A stretch of 64,000 nucleotides of DNA, from positions 2,542,001-2,606,000 of the forward strand of contig LR134135.1 of NCBI GenBank assembly GCA_900635465.1, read 5' to 3'. Under the pieces are notes generated by a model, which was given only the letters and a program-made list of their open reading frames with translations, ran no database searches and was not told the origin of the DNA. This document shows, piece after piece, positions 54,256 to 63,499 of the stretch. Every line of letters starts with the position of its first letter. Within the stretch, counting starts at the first letter, position 1. Origin of the DNA: Lelliottia amnigena (GTDB lineage Bacteria > Pseudomonadota > Gammaproteobacteria > Enterobacterales > Enterobacteriaceae). Both the position numbers and the translations under genes were made by a program.

Positions 54256-56636
54256 GGTTCCACCCGGCAGGTCAGCGGTCCGAAGGTTTGCAATTTATGT
54301 TCAGGATTGGCGCCTACCGTGAGCGTAGCGTGACAGCGCTTGCCCCCCGGCATAATCACGTCAAGCGGGTTCACATTATTCAAATTCTCAAGCCAGGCGA
54401 TGCCGTCATAACCCACCACCGCCGTACTGCGAGACGCGCGTCTGACCTGACTCCCAACCGGAATAGCGACCCCATCCACATCATGAAGAATCACGCTGGC
54501 GACCCGCTCTTGCTCCATTGGGAAATCCACCAGAAAACCGCTGTTGCGACGGATAGCGACGCGGCGTTCGGTCTCTTTTAGCCGCGTATCTGCCGGCAAA
54601 TTCAGCGTGTTGATGCTGTAGCTCGCCGGATAATAGGCCGAGACACCGCTGATCAGCAGATAGCCGTTATTGTTGGTCTTACCGACAGGCTGATTTTCGT
54701 AATTTACGGGGACATCGGGATGCCCATCGGTGCTGATCACCACAAACGCGTCGTTAATTTTGTTTGCGGCGAACAGTTCACCATCCATCAGCACAATCGA
54801 GCCCATCGCTTCGCCCCACCAGGTCATCCTGTCCTGCTCACCGTATCCGCCGCCCTGCAGCTCGATATTATTATTACGCCAGCCCAGCGAGGCCTGCTGA
54901 TAGTTGCGCGACTGAGATTGATTTGCCCAGGCCATGTTCCAGCTCACTCCGCCATCCGTGGGCATGGAGTGGTTGTAGTTCACGCGCTGCGTGCTGCCCG
55001 AATCAGGCGTGTTTTCGAACGTTACGGCGGCGCTGTCGCGTTCACCAAGCGGGATTTGTAGCGACATAGCAACCGTCCAGTCACCACGCTGCTGATCGCG
55101 GCTGGCAGCCAGATAGAGACTGCTACTGCCCCACAAATTACGGCTCCACGACAGGTTCAATAGCTCGGTTTTTTGACTGTCAAAACTCTCAACGCCAATC
55201 CATGCCGCGCCGATATTGCCTAAATTGCCAAGGTTAAACGTCAGTGAATATTGGTCGGTATTGCGACTCAGGCTGGCAATGGGCTGATTTTTTTCATCGT
55301 AAATCGTGGGTTGATCGTAAAGCGCCAGATTGCCGTATCCCCGATCGCGGCGCGAATGCTGGGTGGCAAGGCTGAATTCGCTGGTGCTGTACTGATAACC
55401 CCAGCTGGTTTGCCCGCCTTCCTCCCCGCGCATGCGGCTGTGAGTATAAGAGGAGTTGACCACACCATAGCGCCCGAGTTTGACGATGGTCCCTGCACCG
55501 CCTGATGCCAGCTCTTCGGCCCCTTCTCCGTGCCCCTCAAGCGTCAGCCAGTCGGTCAAACCATAGCGATACGATCCGCTGCCCGCTGCGGGGCCGTAAT
55601 CAAAATTCTTAATGCCATAATTGCGTCGCAGGCTCCCCAGCGTCACGGCACCGTCACTCAGTCCCTGCTTTAACAGTTCGCTGGTAACGTAAAATGGCAT
55701 GGTGGTACTCACCTGACGCCCCAGCGCATCGGTGGTGATGAGCACGGCATCGCCGGCACCGTTGATATACGGCAAATTGGTGAGCGTGAAAGGACCGGGC
55801 TGTAATTGCGTTGATCCGGAGCGATAGCCGTTGATGAACAGATCGACCGACGTCGGCACGGCGGCTTCACCCGAAAACTCGGGCAGCGGCCAGGTCACCA
55901 GATCCGGGCGCAGCGAGAAGTCACGTCCATAGCTGATGCCGCCCATACGCACGCTGCTGCTCCAGCTGACGGCATCGCTGATCACATCCCCGGCGGTCCA
56001 GGTGGTGGCGTCCTCTTCGTTGGTCATCGTCAGGGTGGTGTCATACCGCACGTAGCCCTCTTCCTGCCCCTTGTTGCCGGTAAACGTTTTGCGGGTATAG
56101 CCCGTTGAAGAGAGCGACCCGTTTTCGTTGAAATAGCGGAATTCATGCCACAGCGATGCCTGGCCGCCAAGGTGTTCGGTATGATTGGTGTAGAGATCGT
56201 AATTGAGCAACGCGCCGCGGCCAAACTGGGGTTTGCTCTGCCTGGGCTGGCCGCCGAATGGCGTCACGCGCGCTGAAACCCACTCGCGCGGCACGGTGAG
56301 CAACAGGCGTTGCGCGGCACTGTCATACTCCACGCGCACGTTAGCCAGCTGCGAGAGATTCACCTCACCCGTCGGCACCTGCTCAGGCGGCAGACCGGCG
56401 CGCAGCAGATCGGCACTGGAGATAAAAAAGGTGCCATTACGCTGCGTGACAGGCACCACCAGCCCCGTGTCGTAGTGATTTATCACGACCGAGAGCTGGA
56501 AAATGGCGTCGTTGTTCATCGTCTGCGCGTCCGGCGGGGGCGGTAAACTGTCGTCACCAGGTGCCGCCCAGGCGCTCGTCGTCACGCAAAGCAGAATGAT
56601 CATCGTCCGTTTCAGTTGACCGGCGCAGACTGCCAT
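54252..56636 (-). CDS. Archaic (Csu-like) fimbrial usher
   Basis: 794 residues. Signal region with KR then IILLCVTTSAWA; usher blocks GISYGRDFSLRPDLVTWPLPEFSG, VPTSVDLFINGYRSG, PGPFTLTNLPYINGAGDAVLI and a C-terminal half ending TFGPLTCRVEP. Shorter than classical ushers (about 850 aa) and typical of CsuD. The start at 56636 overlaps the chaperone gene by 25 bases; a second Met at 56603 is possible but would lose the positive n-region of the signal peptide. Confidence 0.87.
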   Translation of the reverse strand: MAVCAGQLKRTMIILLCVTTSAWAAPGDDSLPPPPDAQTMNNDAIFQLSVVINHYDTGLVVPVTQRNGTFFISSADLLRAGLPPEQVPTGEVNLSQLANVRVEYDSAAQRLLLTVPREWVSARVTPFGGQPRQSKPQFGRGALLNYDLYTNHTEHLGGQASLWHEFRYFNENGSLSSTGYTRKTFTGNKGQEEGYVRYDTTLTMTNEEDATTWTAGDVISDAVSWSSSVRMGGISYGRDFSLRPDLVTWPLPEFSGEAAVPTSVDLFINGYRSGSTQLQPGPFTLTNLPYINGAGDAVLITTDALGRQVSTTMPFYVTSELLKQGLSDGAVTLGSLRRNYGIKNFDYGPAAGSGSYRYGLTDWLTLEGHGEGAEELASGGAGTIVKLGRYGVVNSSYTHSRMRGEEGGQTSWGYQYSTSEFSLATQHSRRDRGYGNLALYDQPTIYDEKNQPIASLSRNTDQYSLTFNLGNLGNIGAAWIGVESFDSQKTELLNLSWSRNLWGSSSLYLAASRDQQRGDWTVAMSLQIPLGERDSAAVTFENTPDSGSTQRVNYNHSMPTDGGVSWNMAWANQSQSRNYQQASLGWRNNNIELQGGGYGEQDRMTWWGEAMGSIVLMDGELFAANKINDAFVVISTDGHPDVPVNYENQPVGKTNNNGYLLISGVSAYYPASYSINTLNLPADTRLKETERRVAIRRNSGFLVDFPMEQERVASVILHDVDGVAIPVGSQVRRASRSTAVVGYDGIAWLENLNNVNPLDVIMPGGKRCHATLTVGANPEHKLQTFGPLTCRVEP

Positions 56637-57376
56637 TGCGTATCTCTGGCATTAATTTGCGCACTCATCTGGTTAGGTCGCTGTAACCCGGACGGCAGCG
56701 GCCAACTGCGGGTGCTGTGCGGCAGCACGTAGCCCAATAGTCCGTCAGCGATCGTACGATTCTGCCCTCCCTCCTGCATCGCCACGTGGCTTATCCTGAC
56801 GTGAGTATCCCCCTGATTTTGCACCTGCACCGCTGGTTTCCCTCCCTCCTGGATAATCCGCCAGCTCAGGTTCTTCGGGTCAACCAGCGCATGATGCGCC
56901 CCTTCCTTAATGGTCGGGATACCCTGGCCATACACGAATAACGGGATGGAATAGCGCATTTGAATTTTCAGGCCGATCTCGGGCTGGGATTTGTCATTTG
57001 GCTGGGGGATTTCATCAACAATAATGCGGTAGGCTTGCTCGACACCCATGGGGACCGTGTTTTGTTTGATAAGGCGAATTAGCTGCTTGCCCTCTTTGCC
57101 AATGGTGACAATCGGCGGGCTGGCAACCACATCCTGCTGCGCCGTGTAGCGTTCATATCCGTTTTCCTGCTTCCATCGCACGATGCGCACCTGCATGGTG
57201 GTGGCGCTGTTACCCTGATTCTGGATCCATAATTCCGTGGCTTTGGTGTCGGCAGACAGCCACGGATCGATTGGCCAGAGCAGAATCGTCGCCGCCGCGT
57301 GTGTCTTGCCCGTCAGTGCCGCAAACATCACCCCTAAACTCAGTACGCCGTAGCGTAAATAAGATGCCTTCATCAA
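56612..57376 (-). CDS. Archaic (Csu-like) pilus chaperone
   Basis: 254 residues with a signal peptide ending THAAA. Two Ig-like domains: ILLWPIDPWLSADTKATELWIQN (strand A/B region of CsuC-type chaperones), the subunit-binding RLIKQNTVP and QAYRIIVDEIP, and YSIPLFVYG. The archaic group differs from FimC-type chaperones in its subunit-binding zone. Lies between the minor SCPU subunit and the usher. Confidence 0.87.
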   Translation of the reverse strand: MMKASYLRYGVLSLGVMFAALTGKTHAAATILLWPIDPWLSADTKATELWIQNQGNSATTMQVRIVRWKQENGYERYTAQQDVVASPPIVTIGKEGKQLIRLIKQNTVPMGVEQAYRIIVDEIPQPNDKSQPEIGLKIQMRYSIPLFVYGQGIPTIKEGAHHALVDPKNLSWRIIQEGGKPAVQVQNQGDTHVRISHVAMQEGGQNRTIADGLLGYVLPHSTRSWPLPSGLQRPNQMSAQINARDTQWQSAPVN

Positions 57377-57389
57377 CCTTCTCCCTGTT

Positions 57390-57938
57390 TCACCAGGACA
57401 GCGTCACGGTGAGTTGATCTGAATAAGTACCTGCGGGACTGAATCCCGTCAAAAGCGCCACACCAAAGAGCGGCAGCGCAATATTGTTGCTGTTGGTATA
57501 AGTCACCGGAACGGCCTGATTGAGACCTATTTCACTGTTGGCCGCCAGCGAACTGCTGCTGTAAAGCCGATATGCCACCACGTCAGTTCCGCCGGCACGC
57601 TGCATTCGACGTACTGACGCGTAATGCTGCCCACCATCAATGCTCATACTCAGCGAAACACCCGGCGTACAGGCAATAGATAACGATCCGTTGGGTACAA
57701 AACTGGTGCTCACCTGACCGGTCGCCACGCCTGAGCGCGTGCCAAAATTCAGCGCTCCCAGTACCCCACCGGTTCCCGCCGTCACCGAGCATCCCGGCGT
57801 GATGGTCGCGGCGACCTGGAACGACTGCGTAGTGACCGCTTGCACGGAAGTTGCGCTAAGCAGGCATAGCGCCAGGGCAAAAAAAGCATGCAGTTTTCCC
57901 TCTGCACGTTGTCGCAGATCAGGAATCACTTCTGTCAT
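57390..57938 (-). CDS. Csu-like minor pilin (SCPU domain)
   Basis: 182 residues: a signal region (FALALCLLSATSVQA) and one spore-coat-U domain with TITPGCSVTAG, FGTRSG, the second cysteine in SIACTPGVSLSMSIDGG and the C-terminal strand GTYSDQLTVTLSW. Corresponds to CsuA/CsuB-type adaptor subunits. The start at 57938 lies 14 bases below the upstream stop; the ribosome site is weak, so translation may depend on coupling. 13 bases from the chaperone. Confidence 0.83.
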   Translation of the reverse strand: MTEVIPDLRQRAEGKLHAFFALALCLLSATSVQAVTTQSFQVAATITPGCSVTAGTGGVLGALNFGTRSGVATGQVSTSFVPNGSLSIACTPGVSLSMSIDGGQHYASVRRMQRAGGTDVVAYRLYSSSSLAANSEIGLNQAVPVTYTNSNNIALPLFGVALLTGFSPAGTYSDQLTVTLSW

Positions 57939-57952
57939 TTCCAGCGCTTGAG

Positions 57953-58522
57953 CTAGTAGGTCACGCTGACGTTGATGGTATCGGTATACGTGCCCGGTAC
58001 GACGGTCACACTGTTGCCGCCCCCCGTAATTCGTCCATACAGGGTGTAGCTGTCGATGCCCCCTGCCGTTGATGCCACAGGAATAGGCGCGTTGTTCGCG
58101 ATAATATTATTGAATCCGCTGTCGCTGAAGAGGCTGTAAGCCACGCCCTGAGCGGTATTGGCGGTATTCACAAGATACCGCGCCGGTGTGCCAGGCGTGC
58201 CGACCACCGTGCCCGGTGCCGTAGAGTTGGTATTACCCGTGATCGCGACCGTATAACTGGCGGTGGTGCATTGAATCGTAAAGGTATTCCCACCGCTGGC
58301 GCCGGTGAGCTGGGTCGTTAGGGTTGAAAATGTGGCGGGATGTGTTCCGAAGTCCAGACTCCCGAAATTAATGCCGTTTTGTGTCGGTGAGCCATTGATC
58401 AGGCAACCATTGGTCAATGTTAACGTTGCACCAATGGTCCCGCTGCTGGTCACTGCCCCGGCATTCTGTGCCGCCATGGCCAATAATCCACCTGTACATA
58501 TCAGAAGGAGTTTACTTTTCAT
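57953..58522 (-). CDS. Csu-like major pilin (SCPU domain)
   Basis: 189 residues: a signal peptide (MKSKLLLICTGGLLAMAAQNAGA) and one SCPU domain with NGCLINGSP, FGSLDFGTHPATFSTLT, the second cysteine in FTIQCTTASY and the C-terminal strand PGTYTDTINVSVTY. First gene of the operon, with a strong GGAGGG site, as expected for the major rod subunit (CsuA/B). Divergent from the DAACS symporter. Confidence 0.87.
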   Translation of the reverse strand: MKSKLLLICTGGLLAMAAQNAGAVTSSGTIGATLTLTNGCLINGSPTQNGINFGSLDFGTHPATFSTLTTQLTGASGGNTFTIQCTTASYTVAITGNTNSTAPGTVVGTPGTPARYLVNTANTAQGVAYSLFSDSGFNNIIANNAPIPVASTAGGIDSYTLYGRITGGGNSVTVVPGTYTDTINVSVTY

Positions 58523-58958
58523 TTACTGCCCTCCAGAAAATGCAACCTTCGCTTTTCATATTTTATTGATAACACTCAATCTGTTAGCACCGCTTAACAT
58601 TCCTGATGAGCAGCTAGTGTGAATTTAGTTTACGGATGAGGGTTCAACCACCTACCTGTTTTCATCTACGACCATTGCCTGATTTACGGTTTATTTCACG
58701 ACAAAACAAAGTGTTACATTTATCCCGAGCGCGTTAATCACTGCTAACATGAAGATATATTCATTATTCTGTGACATACATCACAATATATCGATCTCAC
58801 AAGGACAACTAAAATAATAAATTTTAAAAATAGTTGTATGCATGTTCGCTTTACTTCAATTTATGTGATGAATATTTAGATGCGCTGAAATTAAAAAATT
58901 ATATGACTCAGCGTGCGGTAAACACTTCACTTCATTGCATAACAGAGGGTCTTTTTTC
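58523..58958. other. Divergent promoter region of the Csu-like operon and symporter
   Basis: 436 bp, A+T-rich, without a credible ORF. Holds the perfect CRP site at 58770-58785 and must contain both promoters. Confidence 0.65.
58770..58785. promoter_or_regulatory. CRP site between the Csu-like operon and symporter
   Basis: TGTGACATACATCACA has perfect TGTGA-N6-TCACA half-sites. It lies 189 bp from the symporter start and 248 bp from the pilin start, so either or both could respond to cAMP-CRP. Confidence 0.8.
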
Positions 58959-60218
58959 GTGGCAAGTGCAAACAAACTCACGCTCTTCATCGTGATTTTC
59001 ATGCTGGCGGGTATTCTTTCAGGGGCAGCAATTCACGAGTACGCATCGGCCAGCGCCATCGCGGCCTGGGCTGATAACATCACGCTCCTCACCGATGTTT
59101 TTCTCCGTCTTATTAAAATGGTTATTGCTCCGCTGGTGTTCAGCACCCTGACGGTGGGGATCATGCGACTCGGCGAAACCTCAACCATTGGGCGCGTTGG
59201 CGGTAAAGCGATGGTGTGGTTTATCAGCTCCTCCGTGCTCTCCATTCTGGTGGGATTGTTCATTGTTACGCTCGAACAACCGGGCAGCGGCCTGAACCTG
59301 GCGATCCCCGTCGAATCTGTCGACACGGGGCTGGCCGTCAGCGGGATGTCGCTGAAAGCGTTCCTGTCGCACACCATCCCCACCAGCATTGCCGGGGCGA
59401 TGGCCAATAACGAAATCCTGCAAATTGTTGTGTTTTCAATGTTCTTCGGGATTGGCGGCGCGTCCCTGGGCGACAAATTCAACGCCCCGCTCGTTGCCGC
59501 GCTCGATGTGGTTTCCCATATCATGCTGAAGGTGACGGGCTATGTGATGTACGTTGCGCCGCTGGCTATTTTCGCGGCCATTTCATCGGTCATCGCGACA
59601 CAGGGTCTGGGGATTCTGCTGAACTACGCGTCGTTTATCGGCGGATATTATGTTGCCATTATGCTCACCTGCCTGGTGCTGCTGGCGGTGGGATATATGG
59701 TGCTGAAGAAAGAGGTTTTCCGCCTGGTCAGCATGCTGAAAGATCCTGTGCTGGTGGCGTTTACCACCAGCAGCTCTGAGGCGGCTTACCCAAAAACGCT
59801 GGAACAGCTCACGCGCTTCGGCTGCTCGCGCAATATCGTCTCGTTTGTTCTGCCGATCGGATATTCTTTTAATCTGGTGGGCTCAATGGTGTATTGCTCA
59901 TTTGCATCGATGTTTATCGCTCAGGCGTACAATATTCAGCTGAGTTTCGCTGAAGTGACCGTGCTGATGCTAACCCTGATGCTGGCGTCAAAAGGTATTG
60001 CCGGCGTGCCACGCTCTGCGCTGGTGGTGTTAGCCGCCACCATTCCCAGTTTCCATATTCCGGTTGCCGGGATTTTACTGCTGATGGGCATCGATCACTT
60101 CCTGGATATGGGACGTTCGGCGATTAATGTGCTGGGGAATGGGATTGCGACTGCGATGCTGGCGCAGAATGAGGGGTTGCTGGAGGAGGAGCCAGAGCTT
60201 ATTGAGCAGGAAGCGTAA
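58959..60218 (+). CDS. DAACS-family dicarboxylate/amino acid:cation symporter
   Basis: 419 residues. Family marks are the serine-rich motif (TTSSSEAAYPKTLE), GYSFNLVGSM, ASKGIAGVPRSALVVL and DHFLDMGRSAINVLGNGIA, which form the hairpin and binding site in GltP/DctA-like carriers. About eight spans plus two re-entrant hairpins. The substrate could be glutamate, aspartate or C4-dicarboxylates; the motif residues do not decide it. The GTG at 58959 follows AGAGGGTC at a good distance, better than the TTG at 58935. Sits alone between the pilus operon and the inverted-repeat element, on the strand opposite to che. Confidence 0.88.
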   Translation: MASANKLTLFIVIFMLAGILSGAAIHEYASASAIAAWADNITLLTDVFLRLIKMVIAPLVFSTLTVGIMRLGETSTIGRVGGKAMVWFISSSVLSILVGLFIVTLEQPGSGLNLAIPVESVDTGLAVSGMSLKAFLSHTIPTSIAGAMANNEILQIVVFSMFFGIGGASLGDKFNAPLVAALDVVSHIMLKVTGYVMYVAPLAIFAAISSVIATQGLGILLNYASFIGGYYVAIMLTCLVLLAVGYMVLKKEVFRLVSMLKDPVLVAFTTSSSEAAYPKTLEQLTRFGCSRNIVSFVLPIGYSFNLVGSMVYCSFASMFIAQAYNIQLSFAEVTVLMLTLMLASKGIAGVPRSALVVLAATIPSFHIPVAGILLLMGIDHFLDMGRSAINVLGNGIATAMLAQNEGLLEEEPELIEQEA

Positions 60219-60234
60219 TCTTTCCATGACTTTC

Positions 60235-60887
60235 GTGGAATCGTTCCGTTCATTTCATGTGAAGTGAATGGTTCAACATAGAAACTCATGAACGGGATAA
60301 GGGGCCACCACGGCCCCCTTATCAATCCCCGTGGCCCCGCGAGGAATCGGTGCTTCGCACTACGCTCACCTCCCGACCTACTGCCCGCGGTCGGCTTAAC
60401 TCGACATCCTGTCTCGCATCGCCTCTGGCCGCCATCCCTGGCGTCCAGCCCTTGTCATACGGTCTACGTTTCGCCGATTTCAGCGGGGACACAACCCCGA
60501 GCCCCATTCAGGCTCCGGTAAAGTCTGGAAAGGAATTAAGTCCAGCGATTAACTTACGAGCAGCCGTTCACTGATTTCATTGATACGCCCTTTCCCATTC
60601 ACACAATGAAGAAGGCGGAGGAGATGATGGTCCGGCAGAAAATCGCCGAAACGTTTGCGACTGGCCGGGGCCACCCGCGGGGATGCGGGTGGAGGATGCG
60701 AGTCACAGGGATGTGACCACGCATCCGACCCGAAAGCCAGACGCAATAAGTCGAGGGAACCACGAAGCGGCGATTTTCATCGCCGGGCGCCGGGATTGTT
60801 AAGGGGGCGGCGAAAGCCCCCTTAACACGTTCACCGCAGCAGACGAGACAGATAGCAGACTGGCTATAGTGAACGGAACAATTCCAC
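60235..60887. mobile_element. 653-bp inverted-repeat element with mirrored hairpins (MITE-like, unnamed)
   Basis: Ends carry 18-bp terminal inverted repeats GTGGAATYGTTCCGTTCA (60235-60252 and, inverted, 60870-60887; one mismatch). Each is separated by 43 bp from a GC hairpin: 60296-60323 (GATAAGGGGCC / GGCCCCCTTATC) and 60798-60826 (GTTAAGGGGGC / GCCCCCTTAAC). Homology between the ends continues inward (TGAACG, AATCCC, GCTTCG). The interior holds further stem-loops (CCACCCGC / GCGGGTGG, 60671-60692). No transposase and no obvious target duplication. It fills the gap between the convergent symporter and cheW, so it may also act as a terminator. Confidence 0.65.
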
Positions 60888-60940
60888 CACACCCTCACAT
60901 GACAAGCAAAACAGGCATGAAGAGCTGATGGCACTAAACA

Positions 60941-61444
60941 TTATGCTACGTGATTCGCTGCGATATCCAGCAAGGCCATCTCATCGCTGTTCAACAGCTT
61001 CTCGATGTTCACCAGAATCAACATACGGTCACCGAGTGCACCCAGGCCAGTCAGGTATTCTGTCGACAGCGTGACGGCAAATTCAGGTGCCGGGCGAATC
61101 TGGTCTGCGGCCAGGGACAGCACATCAGAAACACCGTCAACCACAATGCCCACCACGCGCTGACCCAGGTTCAGGACGATCACCACGGTATTCTCGTTGT
61201 ACTCCACGTCGCCCTGGCTGAACTTCACGCGCAGATCGACGATAGGGACAATGACGCCACGCAGGTTTGTCACACCTTTGATAAACGCAGGGGTGTTGGC
61301 AATGCGAGTCACCTGATCGTAGCCGCGAATCTCCTGCACTTTAAGAATATCGATGCCGTACTCTTCATCGCCTAAAGTGAAAACCAGAAATTCTTGCCCT
61401 GATGGCTCGCCTGCCAGTTTCGTTACATTACTCATACCGGTCAT
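60941..61444 (-). CDS. cheW: CheW coupling protein
   Basis: 167 residues, the E. coli length, a single CheW-like SH3-pair domain: [36 protein letters not shown] and [11 protein letters not shown]. Links chemoreceptors to CheA. Starts 20 bases after cheA; its downstream flank is the inverted-repeat element rather than tar. Confidence 0.97.
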   Translation of the reverse strand: MTGMSNVTKLAGEPSGQEFLVFTLGDEEYGIDILKVQEIRGYDQVTRIANTPAFIKGVTNLRGVIVPIVDLRVKFSQGDVEYNENTVVIVLNLGQRVVGIVVDGVSDVLSLAADQIRPAPEFAVTLSTEYLTGLGALGDRMLILVNIEKLLNSDEMALLDIAANHVA

Positions 61445-61464
61445 GTTTTTACCTTCTTTACTAA

Positions 61465-63495
61465 TCAGGCGGCTGTGTACGCCACACGTTGTTCACGATT
61501 TAATCCCTGAAGCGCCGACACATCGACGATCAGTGCGACGCTGCCATCGCCAAGGATGGTGGCAGCTGAAATTCCCGGCACTTTGCGGTAGTTGCTTTCG
61601 AGGTTTTTCACCACGACCTGGTGCTGACCAATTAACTGATCGACCAGCAGCGCATAGCGACGGCCTGCACTTTGCAGAATCACCACGATGCCCTGAGTGG
61701 CTTCGGTTTTCGCGCCGTCAACCTCAAACACTTTCCACAGTTCCACCAGCGGCAGATATTCGCCACGCACTTCCAGTACGCGCTCACCACCGGCCAGCGG
61801 ATGCAAATCTTCATCACTCGGCTGCAAGGATTCCATGACCGCGTTCAGCGGCAGGATAAAGACTTCACCGGCCACTTTCACCGACATTCCGTCGAGGATA
61901 GCCAGCGTCAGCGGCAGCAGAATACGAATCGTCGTGCCAGAACCTTGTTTGGATTTGATTTCAACGTGACCACCCATTTCCTGGATGTTACGTTTCACCA
62001 CGTCCATACCCACACCACGGCCCGATACGTCAGTGACCTGCTCGGCAGTCGAGAAGCCAGGCGCGAAGATCAGCATGCCCACTTCTTCATCGGTCATGTT
62101 TTCGTTAACGGCCATCCCCTGCGACATGGCTTTCGCGAGGATACGTTCACGATTCAGACCCGCACCGTCATCAATCACTTCGATGCAAATGTTGCCGCCC
62201 TGATGTTCAGCAGACAGCGTCAGGTTACCGACCGGGGATTTACCCGCAGCAATACGGTTTTCTGGTGATTCGATACCGTGGTCAAGGCTGTTACGCACGA
62301 GGTGCGTTAACGGATCGATAATGCGTTCAATCAGGCTCTTATCCAGCTCAGTAGAGCTCCCGATTTGCGTCAGGTCGATTTGCTTACCCAGCTTGCTGGC
62401 CAGATCGCGAACCAGACGCGGGAAGCGGCTGAACACATATTCCATCGGCATCATACGGATGGACATCACCGATTCCTGCAAATCGCGGGCGTTACGTTGT
62501 AACTGCCCCATACTGGTAATCAAATCACCATGCGTCACCGGGTCCAGTTCGTTGGAACGCTGTGCCAGCATGGATTGGGTGATCACCAGTTCACCGACCA
62601 GGTTGATCAGCTGATCGACCTTTTCTACCGCGACGCGGATGCTGGTCGATTCACTTGTGCGGGCTGCCGGTTTTTCACGCTCAGCGCGATTTGGCGCCGC
62701 TGCATCATTTGGCACCGCTTTCAGAGCCGTCGTAGGGGCCACAACCGCAGGTGCTGTGAATTCAGGTTCAGCGTCGATTTCAGCAGGCGCTTCAACGGCG
62801 GCAGATTCCATTTCGAAAGCAATTTGATCGGCTTCGATAACGAAGCAGAGAACCGCCACGATATCATCCTGACCGATACCGCCGTCGATGGTGGCCGCCA
62901 GGCTGTCTTTGCCTTTTACCACATTGCTCAGCGTCGCCAGATTACCCAGCTCGTCTTCGAGCAAATTGACTTCGCTTTCTTTCAGTCGAGAGAGCACGAC
63001 GCGGAGTTTATCTTCCGCGACAGGGGCTGCCGCGTCGTCTGACGCCAGCGCATCCACAACGCTTAATTTTGCTGCGCTAACGGCTGGCGTTGCCGCCTGG
63101 CCTTTTGCTTCCAATGCTAACTGACGCAGCGCGTTGCAGATATATTCAAAGCTGGCAGCGTCCGGCTCTGTGGAGCTTTTATAGGCATCAAGCTGTTCCT
63201 GCATAATATCTTTGGTTTCCAAAAACAGGTTAATAATGTCGGTGTTGAGCTGCATCTCACCGCGACGAGCCTCATCCAGCAGGTTTTCCATTAAATGGGT
63301 AGTTTCCTGCAAAATGGTAAAACCAAAGGTTCCGGCGCCACCTTTAATAGAATGTGCCGCACGGAATATGGCATTCAGCTGTTCTGAATCCGGGGCCTCA
63401 GGCACCAAATTCAGGAGATGCTGCTCCATATCAGCCAACAACTCGTCGGCTTCATCAAAAAACGTCTGGTAAAAATCGCTAATATCCATGCTCAC
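61465..63495 (-). CDS. cheA: CheA chemotaxis histidine kinase
   Basis: 676 residues (E. coli 654; the extra length is in an Ala/Pro/Glu-rich linker around residues 225-275). P1 domain with phospho-His H48 ([14 protein letters not shown]), P2 CheY/CheB-docking domain, dimerisation, HATPase with N box [11 protein letters not shown] and G boxes [11 protein letters not shown] and [10 protein letters not shown], and C-terminal CheW-like P5. Met98 (DIMQEQ), the start of the short form CheA-S in E. coli, is conserved. Lies four bases after motB. Confidence 0.97.
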   Translation of the reverse strand: MSMDISDFYQTFFDEADELLADMEQHLLNLVPEAPDSEQLNAIFRAAHSIKGGAGTFGFTILQETTHLMENLLDEARRGEMQLNTDIINLFLETKDIMQEQLDAYKSSTEPDAASFEYICNALRQLALEAKGQAATPAVSAAKLSVVDALASDDAAAPVAEDKLRVVLSRLKESEVNLLEDELGNLATLSNVVKGKDSLAATIDGGIGQDDIVAVLCFVIEADQIAFEMESAAVEAPAEIDAEPEFTAPAVVAPTTALKAVPNDAAAPNRAEREKPAARTSESTSIRVAVEKVDQLINLVGELVITQSMLAQRSNELDPVTHGDLITSMGQLQRNARDLQESVMSIRMMPMEYVFSRFPRLVRDLASKLGKQIDLTQIGSSTELDKSLIERIIDPLTHLVRNSLDHGIESPENRIAAGKSPVGNLTLSAEHQGGNICIEVIDDGAGLNRERILAKAMSQGMAVNENMTDEEVGMLIFAPGFSTAEQVTDVSGRGVGMDVVKRNIQEMGGHVEIKSKQGSGTTIRILLPLTLAILDGMSVKVAGEVFILPLNAVMESLQPSDEDLHPLAGGERVLEVRGEYLPLVELWKVFEVDGAKTEATQGIVVILQSAGRRYALLVDQLIGQHQVVVKNLESNYRKVPGISAATILGDGSVALIVDVSALQGLNREQRVAYTAA

Positions 63496-63499
63496 GCTA

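Noticed and set aside
60288..60574. Short open frames on both strands inside the inverted-repeat element
   Set aside because: Arg/Pro/Ser-rich low-complexity translations with no ribosome sites. They follow from the GC-rich hairpin sequence, though similar hypothetical proteins may be annotated in other genomes.
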